64,000 nt of DNA from Caldilineaceae bacterium (GTDB lineage Bacteria > Chloroflexota > Anaerolineae > Caldilineales > Caldilineaceae), in assembly GCA_958295845.1 (NCBI GenBank), contig OY282376.1, positions 248,001 to 312,000 of the forward strand, written 5' to 3'. Numbering within the stretch: position 1 is the first letter of the stretch; every line of letters begins with the position of its first letter. Below the pieces are notes generated by a model, which did no database searches, was not told where the DNA came from, and was given only the letters and a program-made list of their open reading frames with translations. Below are positions 17,358-26,764 of this stretch, in pieces. Made by a program: the position numbers and the translations under genes.

Positions 17358-18662
17358 CTACTGTCCGATCACAATCTGGCCCTCTTCCAGCCCCTCTTCG
17401 ATTTCCACCCGATCAGGGGTTTGGATGCCCACTTTCACATCGACCCGCCGCTGAATCTCGCCGTCCTCAACGACGACAAACCGCCTGCCGTCAAAAACGC
17501 GGATCGCCTGCGGCGGCAACCAGAGAACAGAATCCTTGTGTTCGAGTTGGACCCGAACCTGGACCAGGTCGCCCAGTTCAAAGCCCGCATCTTCCTCGTC
17601 CTGATCGATAGTGATGCGCGTGGACTTGTCCGGGTCGATCACTTCGCCGCTGCCGCCGCTCCCGAACGGGTAGGGCAGCCGCCGCACGAATCCGGTCAGA
17701 ATTTCCCCGGGGCGGCCGACAAGCGAAATCTCCACCGACATTTCTTCGGCCAGCTCATTCATCTGATCGCTGATCAGATCGGCTTTGATCTCCAGGTCAT
17801 GAATGTCGGCGATGGAGACAACCGAATCGAAGGCGTTTACCGGGCGGCCCGCAGTCAGCGAGACGGAAAGCAGCTTGCCGTCGAAGGGAGCGGTAACCGT
17901 GGCGTCAGCGATCGCGCTCTGCAGCTTCTCGACCTGAAGTTGCGCCCTGGCGACATCATTTATCAGGAGCGGATCTACACCTTCGGTCAGCTGCTCCAGC
18001 GCGAGTTCGGCCAGCTCAACCTGCTTACCCTGGACCGATATCGCGAGGGTTTCTTCCGGACGTTCGGTGCGCAGATTGATCAGCTGCAGCGCAGCGATGT
18101 CCAGGTTGATCTGCGCCCTGCGGATCTGAAATTCGAGATTTCTCTCGGCTGTGTACAACCGCGACTGCGCCCGCTCCAGGCTCAACTGCGTGGAGGTCAG
18201 TTCGCGCTCCAGGTCATCGATCTCCAGGTCCGCGATGATCTGGCCTTCGGTGACGAGGTCGTTGCGCTTGGCGTAGACGCTGCGGATGCGGCCGCCTGAG
18301 CGGAAGAATAACGCCTCCTCTACCACCGGCGCTACGCGACCGCTGAAGGTCCGTTCCCGCATGATCTCGCCTACCTTAACCGAATAGGTCGGCTTGACCG
18401 GCACCACCGAGGTCGGGATCGGCGTCGGTGTCGGTTCATTGGCCGCGATCTCTGCGCTGCGGCCAGCCGGCAAAAGGGCGCAGCCGGTCAACACAAAGCT
18501 GAACGCGATTGGGAGGATTGCGCGTCCGATGCCCGCACAGCGGGCCAGGGCGGCCCCAATCCCGCGGTTCAGACGCCTGGCAACAGGCAAGCGGGCAGCA
18601 TCTCCAACCGCCCGCACGCGCCCATGCCAAGATTCCATTCGAAGGGATGGCAGACAGTTCAT
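17358..18662 (-). CDS. Membrane fusion (HlyD/MacA-like) adaptor lipoprotein
   Basis: About 434 residues. The N-terminal hydrophobic stretch ends in a lipobox (FVLTGCALLP), so it is probably a lipoprotein. The adaptor body follows: a biotinyl-lipoyl half (SGRIRSVYAKRNDLVTEGQ), a long coiled-coil hairpin (about 160-260), the second lipoyl half (APFDGKLLSVSLTAGRPV) and a beta-barrel with a membrane-proximal end (VLWLPPQAIRVFDGRRFV). First gene of the export operon; it links ATPase/FtsX to the cell surface. The start is uncertain, with ATGs at 18758, 18662 and 18632. Confidence 0.85.
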   Translation of the reverse strand: MNCLPSLRMESWHGRVRAVGDAARLPVARRLNRGIGAALARCAGIGRAILPIAFSFVLTGCALLPAGRSAEIAANEPTPTPIPTSVVPVKPTYSVKVGEIMRERTFSGRVAPVVEEALFFRSGGRIRSVYAKRNDLVTEGQIIADLEIDDLERELTSTQLSLERAQSRLYTAERNLEFQIRRAQINLDIAALQLINLRTERPEETLAISVQGKQVELAELALEQLTEGVDPLLINDVARAQLQVEKLQSAIADATVTAPFDGKLLSVSLTAGRPVNAFDSVVSIADIHDLEIKADLISDQMNELAEEMSVEISLVGRPGEILTGFVRRLPYPFGSGGSGEVIDPDKSTRITIDQDEEDAGFELGDLVQVRVQLEHKDSVLWLPPQAIRVFDGRRFVVVEDGEIQRRVDVKVGIQTPDRVEIEEGLEEGQIVIGQ

Positions 18663-19127
18663 TAGCTCATTTTTTCTTCTTTGGGACACAGGATTTGTTC
18701 CAAACGCAGAGATGGGGATGCACAAGGCACTGCGAAAATCCAGGGCCTGGCGAAGCATCTATCCCCCGTCTCGCAACAGATTGCGATTCGACGGCGGCGA
18801 GAACGATAGGCGGGTCAAAGTGCAGAGTAATGGCATATGACTTCATTACGTCAGTTAACAGTGAAGTATAAACGTCCATTCCCAAACCACCAAACTTATC
18901 ACCCTAACTGGTCTACTCCATTCCTCCGGCAGCCTGCCCTTCCACCGACAACTGGCCGTGGATCCAGCTGCAGTAAACGATAGCGTTACCCGGTGTGATG
19001 GGATAGAATGCTTGACCATATGGCGCCGGGCGATTCGATCCACCCCGTCGAACGATCGGCTACCCGCGTCCCCGCCAGCGGGGTCGTATCGAACACCGCA
19101 AAAATCAGACTTTGGAGGAAGCAAACC
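18663..19127. other. Divergent intergenic region
   Basis: About 465 bp between the leftward export operon and the rightward sulfatase. It must hold both promoters. An imperfect inverted pair ACTTCA...TGAAGT flanks a GTTAAC core near 18840-18868, and GGAGGAA at 19114 is the sulfatase ribosome site. I see no gene. Confidence 0.4.
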
Positions 19128-20528
19128 ATGCCCCGTCCATCTTCGCGCGCCAACGCAGAGGACGCAGCGCAAGCAACATCCAAACGGCCCAATGTAATCG
19201 TCTTTTTCACCGACCAGCAGCGCTGGGATTCAACCGGCGTGCATGGCAACCCGCTCGACCTGACGCCCAACTTCGACCGCATGGCCCGGCAGGGCACCCA
19301 TCTGCACACGACCGTCACCTGCCAGCCCGTCTGCGGGCCGGCCCGCTCCTGTCTGCAGACCGGTATGTACGCCACCTCCACCGGCTGCTTTCGCAACGCC
19401 ATCCCCCTGCCGCAGGACGCGCGCACACTGGCCCATTTCTTCGGCGAAGCGGGCTACGATACCGGCTATATCGGCAAGTGGCATCTGGCTGACAGAGGGG
19501 TCGCCGGACCTGTGCCGGAGGAAAGCCGGGGCGGCTATCAGAGCTGGCTGGCATCCAATGCGCTGGAGTTTACCTCGGACGCCTACGATACTGTCATGTA
19601 TGACAACGACTGTGAGGCCGTCAGGCTGCCCGGCTATCGCGTCGACGCGCTGACCGACGCAGCCATCCGCTACATCGACGGCCACCAGCAGGACCCTTTC
19701 TTTCTCTTCCTGTCCTATATCGAGCCGCATCATCAGAACCATATTGACGACTATCCCCCGCCCGACGGCTACCGCGAACGCTACGCCGGCCGCTGGACGC
19801 CGCCCGACCTGCTCGCCCTCGGCGGCTCCTCACAGCAGCATCTGGGCGGCTATTGGGGCATGGTCAAGAGGCTGGACGAGGCGCTGGGCCGCCTGTTCGA
19901 CGCCCTGAAAAGCCTGGGGCTGGACGATAACACAGTCGTCCTCTACACAACCGATCACGGCTGCCATTTCAAGACGCGCAACGACGAATACAAGCGCTCC
20001 TGTCACGAAGCGTCGGTGCGTCTGCCCACCGCAGTGACCGGCCCCGGCTTCTTCGGCGGCGGCGAAGTGCGCGAAATCGTCAGCCTGGTGGACCTGCCGC
20101 CGACGCTGCTGGATGCAGCCGGCCTGGACGTGCCGGAGCAGATGCAGGGCAGTTCAGTGGTTCCGCTTGTCAGCCGCCAGGCGTCTGACTGGCCGCAGGA
20201 TGCGTTGATCCAGATTAGCGAATCCCAGGTGGGGCGGGCGGTGCGCACGCAACGCTGGAAATACTGCGTCAACGCGCCGGACAAGGATGGCAGGCGGGAT
20301 GCCAGCTCGGACCGCTATGAGGAACAGTATCTGTACGATCTGCAGGCCGACCCATACGAGCTGACCAATCTCATCGGCCTGGAGTCCCATCGTCAGGCTG
20401 CCGACGTGATGCGTGATCGGCTGCTCCGCCTTATGGACGAAGCAGGGGAGGCGCCGGCCGCGATAGAACCGGCCCAGCCGGTGCCAAGCAGGCAAAGGAT
20501 CGTGACCGAAGAGGAGGCCTATTCCTAG
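19128..20528 (+). CDS. Sulfatase (type I, cysteine-type)
   Basis: 466 residues of the alkaline phosphatase/sulfatase fold. The formylglycine signature C-G-P-A-R is at Cys69 (QPVCGPARSCLQTG), followed by the second signature GYDTGYIGKWHL. VVLYTTDHGCHFKTRNDE provides the metal Asp-His pair and EASVRLPT follows. A separate maturase must convert Cys69; none lies in this window. There is no signal peptide, so it probably acts in the cytoplasm on imported sulfated sugars. The ATG at 19128 is chosen because GGAGGAA precedes it. It is monocistronic, ending in a hairpin shared with the converging gene. Confidence 0.9.
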   Translation: MPRPSSRANAEDAAQATSKRPNVIVFFTDQQRWDSTGVHGNPLDLTPNFDRMARQGTHLHTTVTCQPVCGPARSCLQTGMYATSTGCFRNAIPLPQDARTLAHFFGEAGYDTGYIGKWHLADRGVAGPVPEESRGGYQSWLASNALEFTSDAYDTVMYDNDCEAVRLPGYRVDALTDAAIRYIDGHQQDPFFLFLSYIEPHHQNHIDDYPPPDGYRERYAGRWTPPDLLALGGSSQQHLGGYWGMVKRLDEALGRLFDALKSLGLDDNTVVLYTTDHGCHFKTRNDEYKRSCHEASVRLPTAVTGPGFFGGGEVREIVSLVDLPPTLLDAAGLDVPEQMQGSSVVPLVSRQASDWPQDALIQISESQVGRAVRTQRWKYCVNAPDKDGRRDASSDRYEEQYLYDLQADPYELTNLIGLESHRQAADVMRDRLLRLMDEAGEAPAAIEPAQPVPSRQRIVTEEEAYS

Positions 20529-20534
20529 AGGGAG

Positions 20535-20562
20535 TCAGCGGCCGCGAGCCGCTGGCCGCTGA
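20535..20562. terminator. Bidirectional terminator hairpin
   Basis: TCAGCGGCC and GGCCGCTGA form a perfect 9-bp stem with a 10-base loop, between two convergent genes and just after the sulfatase stop. The flank is AAATTTC rather than a T-run. Confidence 0.6.
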
Positions 20563-20566
20563 AATT

Positions 20567-20923
20567 TCAATCGATTTCAACCCGGCCGCGCTGGCTGCCG
20601 GGTTCTTCTTTCTGTCGCGCCGCATCCGCTTCGCAGCGCGCCAGCGCGGCGTCGATCAGTGCGCGGCAGGCCAGCAGCCCCTCCCGCCGCGCGGCGTAGG
20701 CATGCGTCCAGAAGTCCGGCGGCAGACCGAGATCGTTGTGCCGCAGCTCTTCACACAGGCCGGCCATCCCTTCCAGCAGCCAGGAGGAGAAGGTAAAGGC
20801 CTCCTCGCGCTCGGAACGCGGCTGGCGCGGCGGAGGCTCCGTCTGCGGCTCCGCGTCTGGCCCGGAACCCGCCCCGTTCTGTTCACTGCCGTCACTGACT
20901 GGAACCGATCCGTTTTCGGCCAT
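20567..20923 (-). CDS. Hypothetical protein, helical
   Basis: 118 residues. The first 40 are low-complexity (Gly, Ser, Pro, Glu rich). The rest is predicted helical with SSWLLEGMAGLCEELRHNDL and a second amphipathic helix ALIDAALARCEADAARQ. No signal peptide, membrane helix or known motif. It lies downstream of the GNAT-type transferase on the opposite side of the sulfatase terminator and has its own ATG; codon use matches its neighbours, which favours a real gene. Confidence 0.55.
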   Translation of the reverse strand: MAENGSVPVSDGSEQNGAGSGPDAEPQTEPPPRQPRSEREEAFTFSSWLLEGMAGLCEELRHNDLGLPPDFWTHAYAARREGLLACRALIDAALARCEADAARQKEEPGSQRGRVEID

Positions 20924-20999
20924 GCTTCCTTCCCTGCCCCGGCGCGTCCCGTCAAGCCGCCGCGCCTACCTTCCCGGCCGCCGGCGCTCGTTCAGTTCC

Positions 21000-22247
21000 T
21001 TATACCGGCTCATTCATGATCAACGTACGCATGACCCGGTAATCGTGGCCGCCGAAGCGGTACTTGTACTCCTCATCGCCCTGCAGAAAGTCGAATACCT
21101 CGATGCCGCGCGCGATCGCGTGCTGGATGACATAGCCCAGCAGCACCCAGCCGGGGCTGTACCCGGCCCATTTGTCGGTATCATAGCCGGAGTTGTAGAG
21201 TAGCAACTCCTTCTTGTATTCGAAAGCCAGCAGCGCGGCCGCGTTTTCACCGTTCAGGGAGAGAAAACTGAGGTGGAGATGGCCCGTTTCGAGCATGCGG
21301 CCGGCCATGACGCGGAAAAACCGTTCCATGTGCGGCGTCATGAATGACTCTTTGTCCGGGCGGCTCATGCGCTGTAAACGCAGGAACTCATCCATCCCCC
21401 CCTGCAGCGCGTCCATCGACTGGACCAGCGTAAAGTCGACATCCAGCTCCCGTTCCACCCGGCGCTGTTTGCGGCGAATCTCGTGGCGCTGCTTCTTGTC
21501 GATCTGCATGAGGTAGTTTTCATAGCGGGCGGGGAGATGCACATGCGGCGCCACATCCTCCTGGTCGACCTCCACCCGCAGGCCCGCTTTCCGGAAGATC
21601 GAGGGCAGCGCCTTGTAGCTCAGACTGTCCTCAGGTAGATTGCACAGTTCCAGATAGTCCCAGTTCGGCGCCTCCTCGCTCTGAAGCCAGTCCAGCAGAC
21701 AGTAGTAGACCTGCTTCTCCCAGCCGGCCGCGATAATGACGTCCAGGAAGTCGCTCACCTCCACACAGCCGACCAGTTTCAGGCTGCTCTTCCCCGCCCA
21801 TTTGCCCTCCTTGTGTTCACTCAAATAGAAGGGCGCAATCCCAACCAGCTCGGACGGGCCGGGAGAGGTGCCTGCAGGATCAGCGGGATCTTCACTCTCT
21901 CCTTCTCCCGCTTCATCCTCTCCTCGATAGAAGGCCAGAATCCACAGATCGCCTGCCCCCAACTGCTGCCACCAGACCGACTGCCATTCATGCGTCAGGA
22001 AGAAGGTATCGTAGCGGCTGCGGGCCAGCAGATCGTTCCATTCGGACGCCAGCGCGCTGAAACCATTGGGATAGGTGGTTGGACCATAGATGGTCAGGTT
22101 AAGTGAACAGGGGGGTACTGCATCGCGGTCTGCATCCTGCGCAGACGTCTCGTTCCCCAGGGCAACGCCGTCTCGGTGATGGCCGTCGCGCCGCAACCGG
22201 CGCGCCACTGCTGGCACGTCGGGCGCCGGGGATTTCGTGATAAGCAT
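21000..22247 (-). CDS. GNAT/FemAB-like acyltransferase (Acetyltransf_6 type)
   Basis: 415 residues. It resembles proteins annotated as CelD/BioF2-like acetyltransferases: an N-terminal W-rich FemAB-like half (EWQSVWWQQLGAGDLWILAF) and a C-terminal GNAT half with HEIRRKQRRVERELDVDF, LSFLSLNGENAAALLAFEY and YSPGWVLLGYVIQHAIARG. The last is the usual acyl-CoA/tRNA-binding helix region. Such enzymes modify polysaccharides, peptidoglycan or peptides; the target is unknown. The start at 22247 is supported by GAGGAG six bases upstream; the open frame extends further to 22346. An acidic insert (EDEAGEGESEDPADPAG) interrupts the first half. Confidence 0.78.
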   Translation of the reverse strand: MLITKSPAPDVPAVARRLRRDGHHRDGVALGNETSAQDADRDAVPPCSLNLTIYGPTTYPNGFSALASEWNDLLARSRYDTFFLTHEWQSVWWQQLGAGDLWILAFYRGEDEAGEGESEDPADPAGTSPGPSELVGIAPFYLSEHKEGKWAGKSSLKLVGCVEVSDFLDVIIAAGWEKQVYYCLLDWLQSEEAPNWDYLELCNLPEDSLSYKALPSIFRKAGLRVEVDQEDVAPHVHLPARYENYLMQIDKKQRHEIRRKQRRVERELDVDFTLVQSMDALQGGMDEFLRLQRMSRPDKESFMTPHMERFFRVMAGRMLETGHLHLSFLSLNGENAAALLAFEYKKELLLYNSGYDTDKWAGYSPGWVLLGYVIQHAIARGIEVFDFLQGDEEYKYRFGGHDYRVMRTLIMNEPV

Positions 22248-22417
22248 AAGCTCCTCTATCTGCTTGCTTAAACCTTGATTTCTGGTACTGAGGCACAGCA
22301 TGAGATCCGTGCATTCCACTACAAATATCGTAGTGAGCACAGCCATTCTAGTCCAATTGGCGGGGATCTTACAAACTTAAGTGACCGGCGCAGGGACTGG
22401 AAAGAGGTTGCCGGCCC

Positions 22418-24073
22418 CTATGGCGGAGGGCGTCCGCTGCCGCGAAAACGCAGATAGCCGATTGCGACGAGAACGATCAGCAGAAGGAAAACAAAGGTCT
22501 GCCCCTGGGCAGTCTGCGAGATGCGCAGGAACCGCTGCATCACGGTGACGTCCGTGATCTGGGCCGGCGCGCCAGATGGGCTGGACCGCTGGATGATCGA
22601 TGAAGGCGTTGAAACGCCGACTGCGATCATCGTGCCGCGGGCCACCACTGCCGGCGTCGCGCTCGCGCCGCCTTCCGGGGTGGCGTCCGCAGCCGGCGCC
22701 TCTGGGCCGGAACCGGGCTGCGCGGCCGTGCTCTCGTCGGTCGGCGCAGAGGTTGCAGCGGGGGACGGCGCGGCCGGCGGTTGCGTATTGGATGCGCCGC
22801 TTCCCGCGGCCGCGCTCCCGTAGCAGACCAGCAGCTGCACATCGTCCAGGAACATCCAGGTGCGACTGCCGTTGCCGTCGTTAAAGACGTTGAAGTAGAG
22901 ATTGTACGACGCCCCGTCCAGGTAGGGGGTCAGATCGACCGTCATCGTCTCCCAGGTCGCGTTCTCCGCACGACTGCGATAGAGGATTCCCTCGGTCGCC
23001 AGGGACGATGTCAGCAGGATCAGCTCCTGGCGGTCGGCGGCCAACGACGGGCTGAGCGTCGCCGGTTCCTGGCTGCGCGAAAGATGGCGCCAGCTCAAAG
23101 AGGCGCTCGTCGCGCCGGCCGGCAGCTGGATCAGTTGGCGCACCGAGGAGTAGGACTGGATATTCTGCGTGCCGCTTCCGGGCGGGTTGCCCAGCCGCAA
23201 TGACAAGGCGCCCCCGGACGGCTGGTTGGCGAGAAGGGGAGGGACCGCCGATCCACCCACAGTCCAATTGGATTGACCGTTCAGCACGCTTTCGAAATCG
23301 CCGTTGGTCAGCGAATCGCTGGCGACACAGCCGTCCGGCACAGGCGTCGTCCCCGGTTGCGGGGTTGCCGCAGGCGGCGGTGTGCCGCTGGGCTGGGGCG
23401 CGACCGCGGTCACCGACGGCGTCACGAACGGCGTTGCGTCCGGTTCACAGGCCAGCAGGCTGACTTCGTCCAGGTAGAGCGCGGTGCGGCCGCCGCCGCC
23501 GTCGTTATTCACGCCGAACTCGATGCGCAGCGTGCGTCCGCGGAAGTGGGTCAGATCGATCTGTTCGAACTGCCAGGACTGCTCGTTGGAGAGCCGCGCC
23601 CACGGCTGCGCCAAGCGTATGCCGGTTGTCGCTTCGAAGATGTTCAGCAGCTGCATATCGCTGCCGGGCGAATCTTCGTGGCTCGCCCAGTAGTGAAAGC
23701 TGAGCGTGAAATGCTGCGCCGAGTCGGGCAGCGCAATGTCCTGGTAGAGCGTGTCGCTGGCCTCCAGGTTGGCGCTGTCCACGATCCCCAGCCGCAGCGA
23801 GCGCTGACCCGCCTGCGCCCTCGCCGTGGAGTAGCTCGGCGGCACGGCAGTGCCCGCCAGGCCCCATTGCAGGTCGGTCGCTTCGAACCCGCCGTTGATG
23901 ATCAGTTCGCTGCAACCGTCAGGCGAGAGATGGGCCGCGCTCGCTTCATCATCACCGGGAGCGGGCGGCGGCCCCTGTGCCCTCGTCGTCGCCGTTCCCT
24001 GCCACAGAACCACCGCAACCGCCAGCAGCGTGCAGAGAGAAACAAATCCCCGCACTCCCCGCACTTTGTTCAT
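22418..24073 (-). CDS. Surface protein with two jelly-roll (CBM-like) modules and C-terminal anchor
   Basis: About 551 residues. A signal peptide (SLCTLLAVAVVLWQGTATTRAQ) is followed by two related beta-sandwich modules. The first begins near ELIINGGFEATDLQW and ends YLDEVSLLACEP; the second begins TNGDFESVLNGQSNW and ends FLDDVQLLVCYG. Thr/Pro-rich linkers follow each, and a C-terminal helix (FVFLLLIVLVAIGYLRF) plus basic tail anchors the protein outside the cell. The modules resemble galactose-binding-like/CBM folds, but I cannot name the ligand. A broken copy of the 5' half lies at 26954-27650. Start uncertain (24118, 24085 or 24073). Confidence 0.75.
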   Translation of the reverse strand: MNKVRGVRGFVSLCTLLAVAVVLWQGTATTRAQGPPPAPGDDEASAAHLSPDGCSELIINGGFEATDLQWGLAGTAVPPSYSTARAQAGQRSLRLGIVDSANLEASDTLYQDIALPDSAQHFTLSFHYWASHEDSPGSDMQLLNIFEATTGIRLAQPWARLSNEQSWQFEQIDLTHFRGRTLRIEFGVNNDGGGGRTALYLDEVSLLACEPDATPFVTPSVTAVAPQPSGTPPPAATPQPGTTPVPDGCVASDSLTNGDFESVLNGQSNWTVGGSAVPPLLANQPSGGALSLRLGNPPGSGTQNIQSYSSVRQLIQLPAGATSASLSWRHLSRSQEPATLSPSLAADRQELILLTSSLATEGILYRSRAENATWETMTVDLTPYLDGASYNLYFNVFNDGNGSRTWMFLDDVQLLVCYGSAAAGSGASNTQPPAAPSPAATSAPTDESTAAQPGSGPEAPAADATPEGGASATPAVVARGTMIAVGVSTPSSIIQRSSPSGAPAQITDVTVMQRFLRISQTAQGQTFVFLLLIVLVAIGYLRFRGSGRPPP

Positions 24074-24118
24074 CACGCCTTGCATTCTGTCCACCTGAAT
24101 ATCACACTGCCGCGGCAC

Positions 24119-24558
24119 GAAGGTGCTTCCTGTTTAAGACAGGAACCCCAATTGTAGCACGGGCCTTAGATCATAGACAACGGCAGTGCGATCGCGGGGT
24201 ACATGCCAAAATGGGGGTGAACTCTCGCATAACCCTTGTTGCAACCAAGCTACGGTCAGTTCCAATCTCCTGCAGACCAAACGGTGTCTCTCTCTCCTCT
24301 CTCCTCTCTCCTCTTCACTCTCTCCTTGCATTTGGGCGTTCGGGCCTTCGGCCCTCTCTTGTGCGGGGGCTGCGCCCCCGCAACGCCCCGCCCTTGCTAG
24401 CCACCGTGTGTGTTCTTCGCCAGCATTGTGTCTAGAGTAAGGTGTCTAGCCAACAGTATTCTCCCCAAACGCTCCCGCAGGGGCAGGCCTTGTGCCTGCC
24501 CTGCCTCTCTCCAGGAGCCGGTAAACAATCTATGTCGCTTTTTTTTCCCCTAAGCGGC
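24119..24558. other. Intergenic region with repeats
   Basis: No gene seen. It holds a CT-rich tract (about 24288-24330), one copy of the hairpin-bearing dispersed element (24333-24458) and a perfect 8-bp stem GGGCAGGC/GCCTGCCC at 24481-24501. The first about 65 bases (to about 24185) are shared with the duplicate region near 27735. Confidence 0.5.
24333..24458. repeat. Dispersed hairpin-bearing intergenic element, copy 1
   Basis: Starts GGGCG-TTCGGGCCTTCGGCCCTC, then TTGTGCGGGGGCTGCGCCCCCGCAACGCCCCGCCC (a 7-bp GC hairpin), then GCTAGCCACC and a tail GTGTCTAGCCAACAGT. Copies 2 and 3 are at 45111 and 46803. It is not coding. Confidence 0.8.
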
Positions 24559-25713
24559 TTACTGGCGTTTGCGCGTCCATTCCGTTTTGGCGGTCTTCTG
24601 CCTCACGGCAGCGGGGGGCGTATCCGCGACGATACAGGCTTCCAACTGCGTGCGCAGCGCCTCACCATCCAGCCCCCCATGCGAGGCAATCATCACAATC
24701 TGCGTGCGCGGCGGCTCATCTCCCCATTCACCGGCCAGCGTCAGGCTGGCGCGTTTGCCCACCATCTGCAGAATCATCCTGTTGTCCGGCATATCATGGA
24801 GGTGAATCACACCTTTGGCGCGGTAGATGGTATTGGGCAGCTCCTCGAACATCCCGCGTAGCGCTTTCAGCGACAGCGGTTTATCCGACGTCCAACTCCA
24901 GGTGCTGAATACCAGCGTATGGTCGGTATGTTCATGGTGGTGATTTTCGGCCTCATCGTGATCGTGTTCCTCATCCACGCCATGCACATGCACATCGCGC
25001 TCGGCACGCCCATGCAGGCGTTCCGGTGCATACGTGCCCACACCCAGCACCAGTTCCAGCGGCACCTGTCCGTAAGTCGCTTCCAGAATGCGCGCCTCCG
25101 GCACAGTGCGTCCAATCAGATCGGTCTTGATGTCCACTACGTTGAGAAACACTTTTCTCAACTTTATTCTCGGCACAACGCGTCGCATCAGGTCGGTCTT
25201 GATGTCTTCCAGTTCCTCTGCCGTGACCAAATCGACTTTGTTCAGTACCATGATGTCCGCGACGGCGATCTGATCCAGCGCCAGACCCAGGTTTTCTTCG
25301 TCCAGTGTCAGGATATGGTCGGCATCCACGACGACCAGAATGCTGTCGAGCTGCACCAACGGTTTGATTTCAGGCACCAGGAAGGCATTGGCGACAGCGA
25401 TAGGATCGGAAACACCGCTGGTCTCGATGATGACGTATTCCGGGGGATCCGCCCGCCGCAGCATTCTGAGCGTTTCCTTCAGCAGGTCGCCGCGAATCGT
25501 GCAGCAGATGCAGCCGTTCGACAGATTGACCGTGTCGCCTTCGACACCGGCGACCAACTGGGAGTCAATGTTTATCGCGCCAAAGTCGTTGACCAGCACC
25601 CCGATCTTCAGACCGTGACTGCCGTGCAGGATGTGGTTGAGCAGGGTGGTTTTGCCTGCGCCGAGAAAGCCGCTGAGAACAGTTACTGGCACCGGGAAAT
25701 GATGGTTCTCCAT
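24559..25713 (-). CDS. CobW/ZNG1-family G3E GTPase (metal chaperone-like)
   Basis: 384 residues. Walker A is GFLGAGKTT (about 15-23), the metal-binding CxCC motif is GCICC at 67-71, and NKVD (MVLNKVDLV) gives guanine specificity. A His/Asp/Glu-rich stretch (HEHDHDEAENHHHEH type) sits before the C-terminal CobW domain (VIHLHDMPDNRMILQMVG). The family delivers metal, chiefly zinc, to target enzymes. The start at 25713 is supported by AAGGA about 12 bases upstream. No target gene or cobalamin genes lie alongside. A fragment of a second family member lies immediately upstream at 25785-25937. Confidence 0.9.
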   Translation of the reverse strand: MENHHFPVPVTVLSGFLGAGKTTLLNHILHGSHGLKIGVLVNDFGAINIDSQLVAGVEGDTVNLSNGCICCTIRGDLLKETLRMLRRADPPEYVIIETSGVSDPIAVANAFLVPEIKPLVQLDSILVVVDADHILTLDEENLGLALDQIAVADIMVLNKVDLVTAEELEDIKTDLMRRVVPRIKLRKVFLNVVDIKTDLIGRTVPEARILEATYGQVPLELVLGVGTYAPERLHGRAERDVHVHGVDEEHDHDEAENHHHEHTDHTLVFSTWSWTSDKPLSLKALRGMFEELPNTIYRAKGVIHLHDMPDNRMILQMVGKRASLTLAGEWGDEPPRTQIVMIASHGGLDGEALRTQLEACIVADTPPAAVRQKTAKTEWTRKRQ

Positions 25714-25784
25714 ACCAGGAGTTCCTTTTTTATCTTGATCTATATCCTGATCTTTGATGTGCCGGCAGCCGCTGGCGCAGCCAT

Positions 25785-25937
25785 TCAATGGCGGGGCGCG
25801 TTATACCGTTCTGATTTCGGGGCATTGGCTGCCAGAGAGGTTTCCTTGCGCTGGATGTAATCCCGCACCGATTGAAGCTGTACCTCATTCACCAGTTCGA
25901 TTTTATTCAGGATGGCGATATCCGCCATGCCGAGCTG
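25785..25937 (-). pseudogene. Fragment of a second CobW/G3E GTPase
   Basis: A 50-codon frame reads QLGMADIAILNKIELV then NEVQLQSVRDYIQRK before a stop. This is the G4 (NKxD) region of a G3E GTPase, with Asp changed to Glu. A TAG stands directly before it, there is no Walker A, and the fragment is divergent from the intact gene beside it. It is a relic of a second gene rather than a piece of the same one. Confidence 0.6.
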
Positions 25938-26009
25938 CTATCATATTACTCTTGCCTGCCAAGGCCCAGCCGCAGGCCAGTGCAGGTCGAAAGTTTCGTT
26001 AGTTTAATG

Positions 26010-26612
26010 TCACAGAATTCCTGAGTCCAGTATGGCTCTGAGGCTGCGCGAGGGCAACTCCTCAAGCGTGCGTCTCAACGCCGCCGTGGTCACCTTCCCG
26101 TCCTGCAGCGCCTCCCGCAGCGCCTCCAGCGCAGCCTCTCTCCCGATCAGGCGCTGGAACCGGAAACAGTCGACGACGGTGCGGGCCGGTGACGTGATGC
26201 GAGCCGGCACGCCTTCAAATTTCATCTCCTGGACGCCACAGGTCCAGGCCGCGCCGCTGAAGCGGATCAGACGAACCCCCAAATCAGTCAGCACAGGTGG
26301 CTTTGCCTTGTATGGAATGGCAATCCAGACCTGGTGCGGAAGCTGTGTGCCGATGTCGTACACTTGTAGCGCCGAAAGAAGGCAGACGATGGCGTTGGGA
26401 ACGCGGGCACAAACGAAGGCCATCGAGTAACTTTCGGTAAGCTCTGCGGCGGCAAGACGGTAGAGGCCCCAGCCGACGCGCTCGACAGCTTCGTCCCTCT
26501 CTAGTTTTCGCAGCCTGTGGTAGGGGATTCCCAGCGGCTCCAGTTGGCTGGGGCGGAAGAAGTTGCCGATGCCGGCGTCATGAAGGATCTCTTCACTGAG
26601 TTCAACGGTCAC
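26010..26612 (-). CDS. AbiEi-family antitoxin-like regulator without partner toxin
   Basis: 200 residues from a GTG. An N-terminal winged helix (RPSQLEPLGIPYHRLRKLERDEAVERVG, shown in part) and LYRLAAAELTESYSMA are followed by the AbiEi core with VPNAIVCLLSALQVYDI and a C-terminal PARTVVDCFRF. In type IV abortive-infection modules this antitoxin represses the operon and is followed by the nucleotidyltransferase toxin AbiEii. Here only a CobW fragment follows downstream, so the toxin has been lost or was never present. It may still act as a repressor. Codon use is close to its neighbours. Confidence 0.85.
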   Translation of the reverse strand: MTVELSEEILHDAGIGNFFRPSQLEPLGIPYHRLRKLERDEAVERVGWGLYRLAAAELTESYSMAFVCARVPNAIVCLLSALQVYDIGTQLPHQVWIAIPYKAKPPVLTDLGVRLIRFSGAAWTCGVQEMKFEGVPARITSPARTVVDCFRFQRLIGREAALEALREALQDGKVTTAALRRTLEELPSRSLRAILDSGIL

Positions 26613-26764
26613 TGCGCGCCACCCCTTTCGGCCCCCCCTGTCATGGCAAGAGAGGCTATTGTACAGGACCGCAACATCGTTGTCAATTTAGGTCGGTAGT
26701 GTAATACAACATACCGACCTTTTTCAATTGTGTGATGAAGGAATCTCTGTGCAGACGCCGGGGC

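Noticed and set aside
24288..24330. CT-rich tract as a promoter or triplex element
   Set aside because: Simple low-complexity run; no evidence of function.
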